A stretch of 8,908 nt of DNA, taken from contig JAUNJW010000073.1 in assembly GCA_030533035.1 (NCBI GenBank), forward strand, positions 1 through 8,908, read 5' to 3'. A program made the position numbers and the translations under genes. This document shows positions 1 to 5,961 of the stretch, one piece after another. The notes beneath the pieces were generated by a model, which saw only the letters and a list, made by a program, of their open reading frames with translations, did not search any database and had not been told where the DNA came from. Position 1 is the first letter of the stretch. Each line of letters opens with the position of its first letter. This DNA is from Erysipelotrichaceae bacterium. GTDB lineage: Bacteria; Bacillota_I; Bacilli_A; Erysipelotrichales; Erysipelotrichaceae.

Positions 1-54
1 CCGTACGCACGGTGCTGTGAGAGGACGGGAGCTAATCACTCCCTCCTACTCGAT
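1..54 (+). mobile_element. 3' end of a group II intron (class C-like): end of domain V and complete domain VI
   Basis: The left edge is the tail of a group II intron whose body and any reverse transcriptase lie outside the window. Bases 19-51 fold as domain VI: GAG (19-21) pairs with CTC (49-51), AGGA (22-25) with TCCT (44-47), and GGGAG (27-31) with CTCCC (39-43), closing a 7-nt loop. A48 is left as a single bulged adenosine, the expected lariat branch point. The RNA would then end in CTCGAT, with the 3' splice site near base 54 (within one base), 6 nt after A48 and ending in the expected A-pyrimidine. Bases 9-15 (ACGGTGC) read as the 3' strand of domain V. Their partner would be GCGCCGT, implying the CGC triad of class C introns rather than AGC. 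Class C assignment is inference, since the 5' strand is not visible. The intron is antisense to nfnB. Confidence 0.75.
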
Positions 55-60
55 TAAGAA

Positions 61-1449
61 TCAGAGACTGCTCAGATATTCATCGATGCCTTTGGCAGCT
101 GCCTTGCCGGCACCCATGGCCAGGATGACAGTCGCCGCGCCTGTGACGGCGTCGCCGCCGGCGAAGACACCGGGCTTGGATGTCTGTCCGTTTGTTTCAT
201 CAGCGACAATGCACTTTCTGCGGTTGATCTCAAGGCCGGCTGTGGTCGAGGAGATCAGCGGGTTGGGGGAAGTGCCGAGCGACATAATGACCGCGTCGCA
301 TTCAATATAGAATTCACTGCCTTCAACAGGGATCGGGGATCTTCTGCCGGAAGCGTCCGGTTCACCCAGTTCCATGCGGATGCAGGTGATGCCTTTGACC
401 CAGCCGTTTTCATCGGCGTGGATTTCAACCGGATTTGTCAGCAGGTTGAAGATGATTCCTTCCTGCTTGGCGTGTTCGACTTCTTCCTTACGGGCGGGAA
501 GTTCTTCTTCGCTTCTTCTGTAGACGATATGGACTTCGGAACCAAGCCGCAGAGCTGTTCTCGCGGCGTCCATCGCGACGTTGCCGCCGCCGACAACGAC
601 GGTTTTCTTCGCTCTCATGATCGGGGTTCTGGAGTCTTCACGGAACGCCTTCATCAGGTTGGAGCGGGTCAGGTATTCATTGGCGGAGAAGACGCCCATT
701 GCCTGTTCGCCCGGGATATGCATGAAGCGGGGCAGGCCGGCGCCGGAGCCGATGAAGACAGCTTCGAAGCCTTCGTCCTTCATCAGCGAGTCGATGGTGA
801 CGGATTTGCCGATGACGACGTCTGTCTCGATTTTTACGCCGAGCGCTTTGACATTTTCGATTTCTTTCTCGACTACCGCGTCCTTGGGCAGACGGAATTC
901 AGGGATACCGTAGACAAGAACGCCGCCGGCTTTGTGCAGGGCTTCAAAGATGGTGACGTCGTAGCCCATTCTTGCCAGGTCGCCGGCGCATGTCAGGCCG
1001 GCCGGGCCGGAGCCGATGACGGCTACCTTCCTGTTTTTCTTTTCTGCTGTTACAGTCGGCTTGATGCCCATTTCACGGGCGGTGTCAGCGACATATCTTT
1101 CCAGCTTGCCGATCGAGACCGCTTCGCCGCGGATGCCTCTGACGCACTTTCCTTCGCACTGGGATTCCTGCGGGCAGACACGGCCGCAGACAGCGGGCAG
1201 GGCGCTGGACTGGCTGATGACCTCATAGGCACCGGCGACATCGCCTTCCTTGACTCTGGCAATAAATCCCGGGATGTTGATGGAGACAGGGCAGCCCTGG
1301 ACACAGAACGGGTTCTTGCAGTTCAGGCATCTCTGGGCTTCTTCCTCAGCTTCTTCCTTGTTATAGCCAAGGCAGACTTCATTGAAATTCGTGGCTCTTA
1401 CTTTCGGGTCCTGTTCACGGACAGGCACTTTCTTCCACATATCAGTCAT
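61..1449 (-). CDS. nfnB: NADH-dependent reduced ferredoxin:NADP+ oxidoreductase, large subunit NfnB/NfnL (glutamate synthase small-subunit family)
   Basis: This 462-residue protein is the large subunit of the cytosolic flavin-based electron-bifurcating transhydrogenase. The enzyme couples NADPH oxidation to reduction of NAD+ and ferredoxin, or the reverse. The N-terminal iron-sulfur domain has C41, C44, C49 and C53, followed by C88, C92, C98 and C102, enough for two [4Fe-4S] clusters. A first Rossmann fold for FAD is at about 141-175 (GxGxxG at 146-151), a second for NADP(H) at about 281-320 (GGGNVA 287-292, followed by RRSEEELPAR with paired arginines 311-312), and the C-terminal FAD motif GGDA at 431-434. 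Homology alone would also fit GltD of glutamate synthase. No gltB is present, and the partner gene 21 bp upstream is the NfnA type, so Nfn is favoured. The first of two nearby ATGs is chosen because AAGGAG lies 8 nt before it. No terminator is visible after the stop; intron sequence begins within about 7 bp. Confidence 0.9.
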   Translation of the reverse strand: MTDMWKKVPVREQDPKVRATNFNEVCLGYNKEEAEEEAQRCLNCKNPFCVQGCPVSINIPGFIARVKEGDVAGAYEVISQSSALPAVCGRVCPQESQCEGKCVRGIRGEAVSIGKLERYVADTAREMGIKPTVTAEKKNRKVAVIGSGPAGLTCAGDLARMGYDVTIFEALHKAGGVLVYGIPEFRLPKDAVVEKEIENVKALGVKIETDVVIGKSVTIDSLMKDEGFEAVFIGSGAGLPRFMHIPGEQAMGVFSANEYLTRSNLMKAFREDSRTPIMRAKKTVVVGGGNVAMDAARTALRLGSEVHIVYRRSEEELPARKEEVEHAKQEGIIFNLLTNPVEIHADENGWVKGITCIRMELGEPDASGRRSPIPVEGSEFYIECDAVIMSLGTSPNPLISSTTAGLEINRRKCIVADETNGQTSKPGVFAGGDAVTGAATVILAMGAGKAAAKGIDEYLSSL

Positions 1450-1470
1450 ATCAGTTTCTCCTTTTCCGTC

Positions 1471-2343
1471 TCAGCAGTTTCCGCAGCCGCCCTCATGGGT
1501 TTCCGCTTCCTGCTCTTTGAGAAGGAGTCTTCCTTCTTCCGTTTTGTAAAGTCTCATTCTCTGCATGGCCTGGTCGAAATCAACCTTGTGTCCGTCAAAT
1601 TCCGGACCGTCCACACAGGCGAATTTGACTTCATTGCCGACCGTAAGGCGGCAGGCGCCGCACATGCCGGTGCCGTCGACCATGATCGGATTCATGGAAA
1701 CGATGGTTTCGATGCCGAGCTTTTCTGTCAGCTGGCAGACAAATTTCATCATGATCATCGGGCCGATCGCGACGACTCTGTCAAATTCACGGCCTTCGTC
1801 GATCAGCTGCTGGAGGGCGACACAGACATTTCCCTTGATTCCGTATGAACCGTCGTCTGTGCAGATGTGCAGATTGGATACAGCCTTCATTTCATCCTCG
1901 AGGATGATGATATCTTTTGTCCTGGCACCCTGGATGCAGTCAACATCGACGCCGTTGTTCTTGAGCCACTTGAGCTGGCAGTAAACAGGCGCTGTGCCGA
2001 CGCCGCCGGCGATGAAACAGATTTTCATCTTCTTCAGTTCTTCCAGCGGGATCTCAGTCAGATCGCTGGGTCTGCCGAGCGGACCGACGACATCCTGGAA
2101 GCAGTCGCCTTCCTCAAGCCTTGCCATGCGGCGGGTATCCGCGCCGATTGCCTGGAAGACAATCTGGACGATGCCTTTTTCTGAGTCATAGTCGCAGATG
2201 GTCAGCGGAATTCTTTCGCCGTCCTCATCGACCCTGACGATCAGGAACTGACCGGGCAGCGCGTTCTTCGCGACCCTGGGCGCTTCCACATCCATCAGAT
2301 AGATGTTCGGGGCGAGAACTTCTTTTTTCAAAATTCTGAACAT
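1471..2343 (-). CDS. nfnA: NADH-dependent reduced ferredoxin:NADP+ oxidoreductase, small subunit NfnA/NfnS (sulfide/dihydroorotate dehydrogenase-type FAD/NAD-binding protein)
   Basis: The protein has 290 residues and belongs to the ferredoxin-NADP reductase/PyrK-like family. An N-terminal FAD beta-barrel contains RIPLT (44-48). The NAD(H)-binding domain has GGVGTAPV (113-120). A [2Fe-2S] region reads DGTGMCGAC from D223 (C228, C231) with C243 downstream. The Nfn small subunit is known for a cluster held by three cysteines and one aspartate, and D223 is the candidate acid. The chain ends in GGCGNC (285-290), two extra cysteines of unknown role. It is the first gene of a two-gene leftward operon with nfnB 21 bp downstream, which supports Nfn over PyrK (no pyrD) or a sulfide dehydrogenase. 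The start is supported by an AGGAGGAGG ribosome binding site just upstream on the minus strand (within 2350-2360). Confidence 0.9.
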   Translation of the reverse strand: MFRILKKEVLAPNIYLMDVEAPRVAKNALPGQFLIVRVDEDGERIPLTICDYDSEKGIVQIVFQAIGADTRRMARLEEGDCFQDVVGPLGRPSDLTEIPLEELKKMKICFIAGGVGTAPVYCQLKWLKNNGVDVDCIQGARTKDIIILEDEMKAVSNLHICTDDGSYGIKGNVCVALQQLIDEGREFDRVVAIGPMIMMKFVCQLTEKLGIETIVSMNPIMVDGTGMCGACRLTVGNEVKFACVDGPEFDGHKVDFDQAMQRMRLYKTEEGRLLLKEQEAETHEGGCGNC

Positions 2344-2367
2344 AAACAGCCTCCTCCTGTCTGTAAA

Positions 2368-2378
2368 TATGTCACATA
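2368..2378. promoter_or_regulatory. short palindrome TATGTcACATA at the likely nfnA transcription start
   Basis: This is an 11-bp odd palindrome with 5-bp arms and a central C. It lies just downstream of the TATAAT box on the nfnA side, where a repressor would block initiation. It does not match the TTGTTAA-N4-TTAACAA redox-sensing Rex consensus. Such short palindromes occur by chance in AT-rich leaders, so this is only a candidate operator. Confidence 0.25.
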
Positions 2379-2382
2379 ATTT

Positions 2383-2417
2383 ATTATACAGAATACTTTA
2401 GCGGGATAAAGTGTCAA
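2383..2417 (-). promoter_or_regulatory. candidate nfnAB promoter
   Basis: Read on the minus strand, a perfect TTGACA (+ coordinates 2412-2417) is followed after 16 nt by TATTCT (2390-2395) and after 23 nt by a perfect TATAAT (2383-2388). Either the first pair is used, or TATAAT works with a weak -35. Both place the start in the nfnA leader, some 30-40 nt before the ATG. Which -10 is used cannot be decided by eye. Confidence 0.55.
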
Positions 2418-2540
2418 TTGCTTATTAAAATAATCACATTTAATTATGGAACATGCATGATCCGGCAGGGGATGGAAAAAATGTTCATTGTTGTTGAAGA
2501 GATACCGGCGTGCTGATAAGATACCCGCGGAGGGGATTTT

Positions 2541-3710
2541 ATGAACGCTGTCGATCTGAAAACCTTTGTCAAATTTGCCGGCCTTGACGCGCTGTACTGG
2601 GCATTTATCGCCGCTTTTGCCGGATACGCTTCGGCCTATCTGCTTGCCTGCGGCCTGAGTGCGGGCGTGCTCTCGCTGATGCTGGCATGTTATATGGGAT
2701 GCTGCTTTGCCGGCGCTTTCTTCTGGGGCGGTCTGTGTGACCGGAAAAAGACCAACCGCAGGGTCTTCCTCTTTGAATTCACGGCAGCTGCCGCCGCTGC
2801 CATGGCAGTCTGGTTCATGGCCTCAAAGAATGTCTGGATTGCCGCGGCCCTGTATCCGCTCTTCGGCTTCCTGTTCGCGCCGCTGGGCTCCAATCTTGAT
2901 TCATGGATGCTGAGAAGCTTCAACCGTGACGCTTCTGTTTACGGCCGGGCAAGATCCCTCGGCTCTGTCGGCTACGCGGTGATGATGCTGGTGATGGGAC
3001 GCCTGATCAGTTCCTTCGGCTATGTCATGATGCCGGTGATGGCCGGTGCCGCCGCTCTTGCGGTACTTGTGCTGGCTTTCTTCACGGCAGAGATGCCCTA
3101 TGAGGAAAGAAAGGGCGCAGCCCAGAAGGCCAACACAAAAGATCTGCTGAAGATCCGTCCGTATATGTTTCTGCTGGTGATCCTGTTCTTCACCGGTCTG
3201 GCGGCTTCGCCGTTCAACAACCTGAAGACGGTCATCATCTCAAGCGTCGGCGGCGATGTGTCGGTTCTCGGTCTTGACGCGTTTATCGGCGTCATGGTCC
3301 AGGCAGTCTTTATTTTCATCTCCGGCAGTATGCGCCGGTATCCTTCCGACCTGCGTCTGTTCGTGATGTGCTTCTGTGTCCTGGTGACGATGGCTTTGAC
3401 TTATACAGCCGTTGCCCCGGCAATGGTCATTCTCGGCACCGTCTTCAACAATGTCAGCTATGGTGTCATGCTGCCGACGATGAGAGAAATCACCGAGAAG
3501 AATGTGACCGGACCGCTCAAGAACACAGCCCATTCCCTGTCCGACGCCATGTACGGCTCATTCGCAGGCATTATCGCCCTGACATACTCAGGAACACTGA
3601 TGGACGCCTTCGGCGCCCGCTCGGTCGCTCTGCTTGGCATGGGAATCATGCTGGTGCCGGTGGTCATCTCACTGACTGTCATCCTGAAAAACAGAAAAGC
3701 AAAAGCCTGA
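2541..3710 (+). CDS. Major facilitator superfamily transporter, LacY / MFS_1-like type
   Basis: This is a 389-residue integral membrane protein made almost wholly of hydrophobic segments, about 12 by eye. A charged central loop at about 184-204 separates the two six-helix halves. The loop between helices 2 and 3 carries an MFS motif A-like GLCDRKKTNRR (64-74). YGRARSLGSVGYA (134-146) resembles the helix-5 segment of the lactose permease LacY, and D120 lies 18 residues before R138, the same spacing as the LacY sugar-binding pair E126/R144. This alignment is from memory and suggests a proton-coupled sugar or nucleoside importer; the substrate cannot be named. The ATG is set by GGAGGGG at 2529-2535. 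The gene stands alone with its own terminator, divergent from nfnA. Its stop codon is part of the terminator stem. Confidence 0.85.
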   Translation: MNAVDLKTFVKFAGLDALYWAFIAAFAGYASAYLLACGLSAGVLSLMLACYMGCCFAGAFFWGGLCDRKKTNRRVFLFEFTAAAAAAMAVWFMASKNVWIAAALYPLFGFLFAPLGSNLDSWMLRSFNRDASVYGRARSLGSVGYAVMMLVMGRLISSFGYVMMPVMAGAAALAVLVLAFFTAEMPYEERKGAAQKANTKDLLKIRPYMFLLVILFFTGLAASPFNNLKTVIISSVGGDVSVLGLDAFIGVMVQAVFIFISGSMRRYPSDLRLFVMCFCVLVTMALTYTAVAPAMVILGTVFNNVSYGVMLPTMREITEKNVTGPLKNTAHSLSDAMYGSFAGIIALTYSGTLMDAFGARSVALLGMGIMLVPVVISLTVILKNRKAKA

Positions 3711-3735
3711 TCCGGAATTCCGGATCAGTTTTTTT
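3708..3735 (+). terminator. Rho-independent terminator of the MFS gene, containing its stop codon
   Basis: A perfect 20-bp palindrome (3708-3727, centre GGAATTCC) is followed by G and seven T (3729-3735). The first three bases of the stem are the TGA stop of the transporter, so the ribosome would cover the left arm until it is released. The hairpin must close with a very small loop, so the innermost A/T pairs probably stay open. Confidence 0.9.
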
Positions 3736-3762
3736 CTGACAGATCTGAACAGCAGATGTCAG
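3736..3762. repeat. imperfect inverted repeat upstream of the AraC-family gene
   Basis: The left arm CTGACA-ga-TCTG (3736-3747) and right arm CAGATGTCAG (3753-3762) match over 10 bp, with a two-base bulge and a 5-nt spacer AACAG. It sits right after the T-tract of the preceding terminator and about 20 bp upstream of the TATACT box. That position suits an operator or activator site for autoregulation, or simply a second hairpin. It is not followed by a T-tract, so it is not a terminator. Confidence 0.4.
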
Positions 3763-3783
3763 GATATCAGGCGCCTTGGCAGG

Positions 3784-3789
3784 TATACT
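3784..3789 (+). promoter_or_regulatory. candidate -10 box of the AraC-family gene
   Basis: TATACT matches five of six consensus bases, and a start near 3796 would give a leader of about 20 nt containing the ribosome binding site AAAGGAG (3803-3809). At the usual distance upstream there is no good -35. TTGGCA (3776-3781) is too close. A promoter lacking a -35 and helped by an activator is a possible reading. Confidence 0.4.
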
Positions 3790-3816
3790 GTAAATGTCAG
3801 GGAAAGGAGTCAGGAA

Positions 3817-4716
3817 ATGGAATGGCTTGCATGCATACGTGAGACAATTGCATATATCGAAGAACATCTGGAAGAAGAGATCAGCGTGCAGGACATCGCT
3901 GAGAGGGTGCATCTGTCCCCGTTCTTTCTTCAGCGCGGATTCTCTGTCATGACGGGGTTCGGAATCGGAGAATATCTCCGCAGCCGCAGGCTGTACGAAG
4001 CGGCGCTCGCTCTGAAAAATACGGATGACAGGGTCATCGATATCGCGCTGCGGTACGGCTGGGAAACGCCGGAAAGCTTTGCCCGGGCATTCTCCCGCTT
4101 TCATGGCGTGACGCCGACCCAGGTGCGCCAGGGAGCTGAATTCAGAAGTTTCCTGCCGCTCAAGATCAGGGTGACAATACAGGGAGGAAGTGAGATGGAA
4201 TATACAATAACACCGATGTTTCCCTTCAAGGTGATCGGGTTTGAAAGGGAATTCTCAAATCAGACCGCGTACAGGGAGATTCCGCTTTTCTGGGATGAAA
4301 TCTGTGAAAAGTACGCAGACAATGTTTATGCCGGCAATGAACCGGCGAATGCATATGAAAAAGCGATCGTGGACAACTGCATCGGCGAATACGGCGTCTG
4401 TATCGATGATCTGGGGGAGGGCAGATTCCGCTATCTGGTCGCCGGAAAATATGCCGGCGGCGAAGTGCCGGAAGGGATGAGTGTCTATGAATTCCCGCGC
4501 TGCGACTGGGCCGTGTTCCCGTGCACCGGACCGCTGCCGGAAGCGATGCAGACAGTGAACACACAGATCTTCCAGGAGTGGCTGCCGGGGAATACGGAAT
4601 ATGAATTCTGCGGTTTTGCCAATGTTGAATGGTATGACTGCATCCATGGCAACAAGTCAGACCCGGATTACCGCAGCGCCATATGGATTCCGGTCAGGAA
4701 AATTGAGAAGAAGTGA
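3817..4716 (+). CDS. AraC-family transcriptional regulator with C-terminal GyrI-like effector-binding domain
   Basis: This 299-residue two-domain regulator has its DNA-binding part at the N terminus. Residues 1-105 hold the AraC double helix-turn-helix: the first around 23-47 (SVQDIAERVHLSPFFLQRGF) and the second around 72-104 (VIDIALRYGWETPESFARAF, then FHGVTPTQVR). A linker leads to a GyrI-like/AraC_E_bind ligand domain at about 127-297, ending in the typical IWIPVRK. Family members bind small, often cationic or amphipathic ligands and activate efflux or stress genes; the ligand here is unknown. The start has AAAGGAG 7 nt upstream. The gene follows the MFS terminator, so it is transcribed separately, though it may still regulate the transporter. 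A strong internal ribosome binding site and in-frame ATG sit exactly at the domain boundary (listed separately). Confidence 0.88.
   Translation: MEWLACIRETIAYIEEHLEEEISVQDIAERVHLSPFFLQRGFSVMTGFGIGEYLRSRRLYEAALALKNTDDRVIDIALRYGWETPESFARAFSRFHGVTPTQVRQGAEFRSFLPLKIRVTIQGGSEMEYTITPMFPFKVIGFEREFSNQTAYREIPLFWDEICEKYADNVYAGNEPANAYEKAIVDNCIGEYGVCIDDLGEGRFRYLVAGKYAGGEVPEGMSVYEFPRCDWAVFPCTGPLPEAMQTVNTQIFQEWLPGNTEYEFCGFANVEWYDCIHGNKSDPDYRSAIWIPVRKIEKK
4181..4197 (+). promoter_or_regulatory. internal ribosome binding site and in-frame ATG at the AraC/GyrI domain junction
   Basis: AGGGAGG (4181-4187) stands 7 nt before an ATG at 4195-4197, in frame with the regulator at Met127. Initiation here would make a 173-residue free ligand-binding domain. 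The same bases encode Gln-Gly-Gly-Ser-Glu, so the ribosome binding site could be accidental. Its quality equals that of the gene's own start. Confidence 0.45.
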
Positions 4717-4719
4717 AAG

Positions 4720-4745
4720 GAACGCAGAAGCGTTCTTTTTCTTTC
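4720..4745 (+). terminator. Rho-independent terminator of the AraC-family gene
   Basis: A short stem, GAACGC (4720-4725) with GCGTTC (4730-4735) around the loop AGAA, is followed by TTTTTCTTTC. It begins 4 bp after the stop codon. The purine run before the stem can pair with the first T bases and lengthen it. Confidence 0.8.
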
Positions 4746-4751
4746 GCACAG

Positions 4752-4779
4752 AAAAAGGAGTCCCCGGACGGGAACTCCT
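4752..4779 (-). terminator. Rho-independent terminator of the phosphofructokinase gene
   Basis: On the minus strand, AGGAGTTCCC (+ 4779 to 4770) and GGGGACTCCT (+ 4765 to 4756) form a 10-bp stem with one G-T wobble and loop GTCC. The run of T (+ 4756-4752) follows directly. It lies back to back with the AraC-gene terminator, insulating the convergent pair. Confidence 0.88.
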
Positions 4780-4797
4780 GAAGTGCCTTGAAATTGA

Positions 4798-5874
4798 TCA
4801 GTCGCCGAAGCAGATGCCGAGCATCTTGGCTTCCTTGATGATTTCGGATTTCGGGTCGATGACCTTGAGTTTGCCGGCAACTTCCTTGAGCGGAACCTTG
4901 ACCATTTCACGGTTCTTGTAGCCGACCATGAAGCCGTACTGCTTCTTGAGGATCAGTTTGCCTGCTTCCGCGCCGAGACGGCTTGCGAAGACTCTGTCAT
5001 ATGCACAGGGCTGGCCGCCGCGCTGGGTGTGGCCCGGAACTGTGACTCTGACTTCGCGGCCTGTCATTTCCTGGATCTGGGCAGCGATTTCGTAAGAAAT
5101 GGAAGGATACTTGGACTTGGCAAGCTTCTTCTTGTACTCCTTCTTGGAGAGGGCAGCGTCCTCTTTGGAGATTGCGCCTTCGGCTACCGCGATGATTGTG
5201 AAGTGATGGCCTGTTCTGGCTCTTTCTTCAATCGCGTCGGCGACGTTCTTGATGTCATACGGGATTTCCGGCAGCAGGATGATGTCGGCGCCGCCTGCCA
5301 TACCGGCATTGAGCGGCAGCCAGCCAACCTTGTGGCCCATGACTTCAACGATGAAGACACGGTTGTGTGAGCTGGCGGTTGTATGGATTTCATCAATCGC
5401 TCTTGTCGCGATGTCAACAGCGGACTGGAAGCCGAATGTCATGTCGGTGCCATACAGGTCGTTGTCGATTGTCTTCGGAAGGGTAACCACGTTGAGTCCT
5501 TCTTCAGAGAGGAGACCCGCAGTCTTTGTGGAGCCGTTGCCGCCGAGCATGACCAGGCAGTCAAGCATGAGTTTGTAGTAAGTCTGCTTCATCAGTGCGA
5601 CTTTGTCGTTGCCGTCTTTGTCGGGTTTGCGGATTTCTTTGAACGGTGTGCGGCTGGTGCCCAGGAATGTTCCGCCCTTTGTCATAAGACCTGTGAAATC
5701 ACGGTCTGTCAAAAGCTTGAATCTTCCGTACATGAGGCCCTGGTAACCGTTGAGGAAACCGTAGAATTCCACCGGTTCAGTCGCGTTGTTCATGATTGAT
5801 TTATATACACCGCGCATCGCTGCGTTGAGTGCCTGACAGTCGCCACCGCTAGTCAGCATACCAATCCTAAGCAT
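4798..5874 (-). CDS. pfkA: 6-phosphofructokinase, probably ATP-dependent
   Basis: The protein phosphorylates fructose 6-phosphate to fructose 1,6-bisphosphate in cytosolic glycolysis. The 358 residues carry all PfkA landmarks: LTSGGDCQALNAA (7-19), GGTFLGTSR (67-75), the donor loop GGNGS (111-115), PKTIDND (133-139) with catalytic Asp137, MGH (179-181, MGR in E. coli) and PGHTQRGG (280-287). It is longer than the 320-residue E. coli enzyme, partly through a lysine-rich insert at about 235-258. By E. coli numbering it has Gly at position 104 (here G114), typical of ATP enzymes, but Lys at 124 (here K134), as in pyrophosphate enzymes, and Asn replaces Asp103 (here N113). I recall related Firmicutes proteins with the same pattern. 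ATP is favoured, but the donor is not proven. The start has AAGGAGG (+ 5885-5891) 10 nt upstream. It is monocistronic with its own terminator. Confidence 0.93.
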   Translation of the reverse strand: MLRIGMLTSGGDCQALNAAMRGVYKSIMNNATEPVEFYGFLNGYQGLMYGRFKLLTDRDFTGLMTKGGTFLGTSRTPFKEIRKPDKDGNDKVALMKQTYYKLMLDCLVMLGGNGSTKTAGLLSEEGLNVVTLPKTIDNDLYGTDMTFGFQSAVDIATRAIDEIHTTASSHNRVFIVEVMGHKVGWLPLNAGMAGGADIILLPEIPYDIKNVADAIEERARTGHHFTIIAVAEGAISKEDAALSKKEYKKKLAKSKYPSISYEIAAQIQEMTGREVRVTVPGHTQRGGQPCAYDRVFASRLGAEAGKLILKKQYGFMVGYKNREMVKVPLKEVAGKLKVIDPKSEIIKEAKMLGICFGD

Positions 5875-5915
5875 TATAAATTTTCCTCCTTAGACTTACG
5901 TCTGTAACTAAAATA

Positions 5916-5944
5916 ATAATACTGTTTTTGTATGAATGTCACAA
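5916..5944 (-). promoter_or_regulatory. pfkA promoter
   Basis: On the minus strand, TTGTGA (+ 5939-5944) and TATTAT (+ 5916-5921) are separated by exactly 17 nt. Predicted initiation is near 5909, giving a leader of about 35 nt that contains the AAGGAGG site. Confidence 0.7.
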
Positions 5945-5947
5945 GGC

Positions 5948-5959
5948 AATTAGTTAATT
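5948..5959. promoter_or_regulatory. palindrome AATTA-GT-TAATT between divergent promoters
   Basis: A 12-bp inverted repeat with 5-bp arms lies between the pfkA -35 (5939-5944) and the extended -10 of the HAD gene (5962-5970). A protein bound there could affect both promoters. The low-complexity AT content makes chance occurrence quite possible. Confidence 0.25.
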
Positions 5960-5961
5960 CA

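Larger units (their letters stand above)
2344..2540. other. divergent intergenic region nfnA / MFS transporter
   Basis: The 197-bp spacer is AT-rich in its left half, which holds the nfnAB promoter elements. On the + strand a TAAAAT (2426-2431) could be a -10 box but has no good -35. TTGTTG (2491-2496) with GATAAG (2515-2520) would start transcription too close to the ribosome binding site. I therefore see no convincing promoter for the transporter. The ribosome binding site GGAGGGG (2529-2535) is clear. No small ORF with its own ribosome binding site was found. Confidence 0.4.

Noticed and set aside
19..51. Bases 19-51 as the Rho-independent terminator of nfnAB
   Set aside because: On the minus strand the stem is not followed by a T-run, and the bulged A with its specific flanks fits intron domain VI much better.
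418..1848. 476-codon + strand open frame spanning the nfnB/nfnA junction
   Set aside because: It lies wholly antisense to two strongly supported enzymes, has no ribosome binding site, and has a low-complexity Asp/Phe/Ala-rich composition typical of a shadow of a high-GC3 gene.
3776..3789. TTGGCA plus TATACT as a complete promoter
   Set aside because: The two hexamers are only 2 bp apart, so they cannot serve as -35 and -10 of one promoter.
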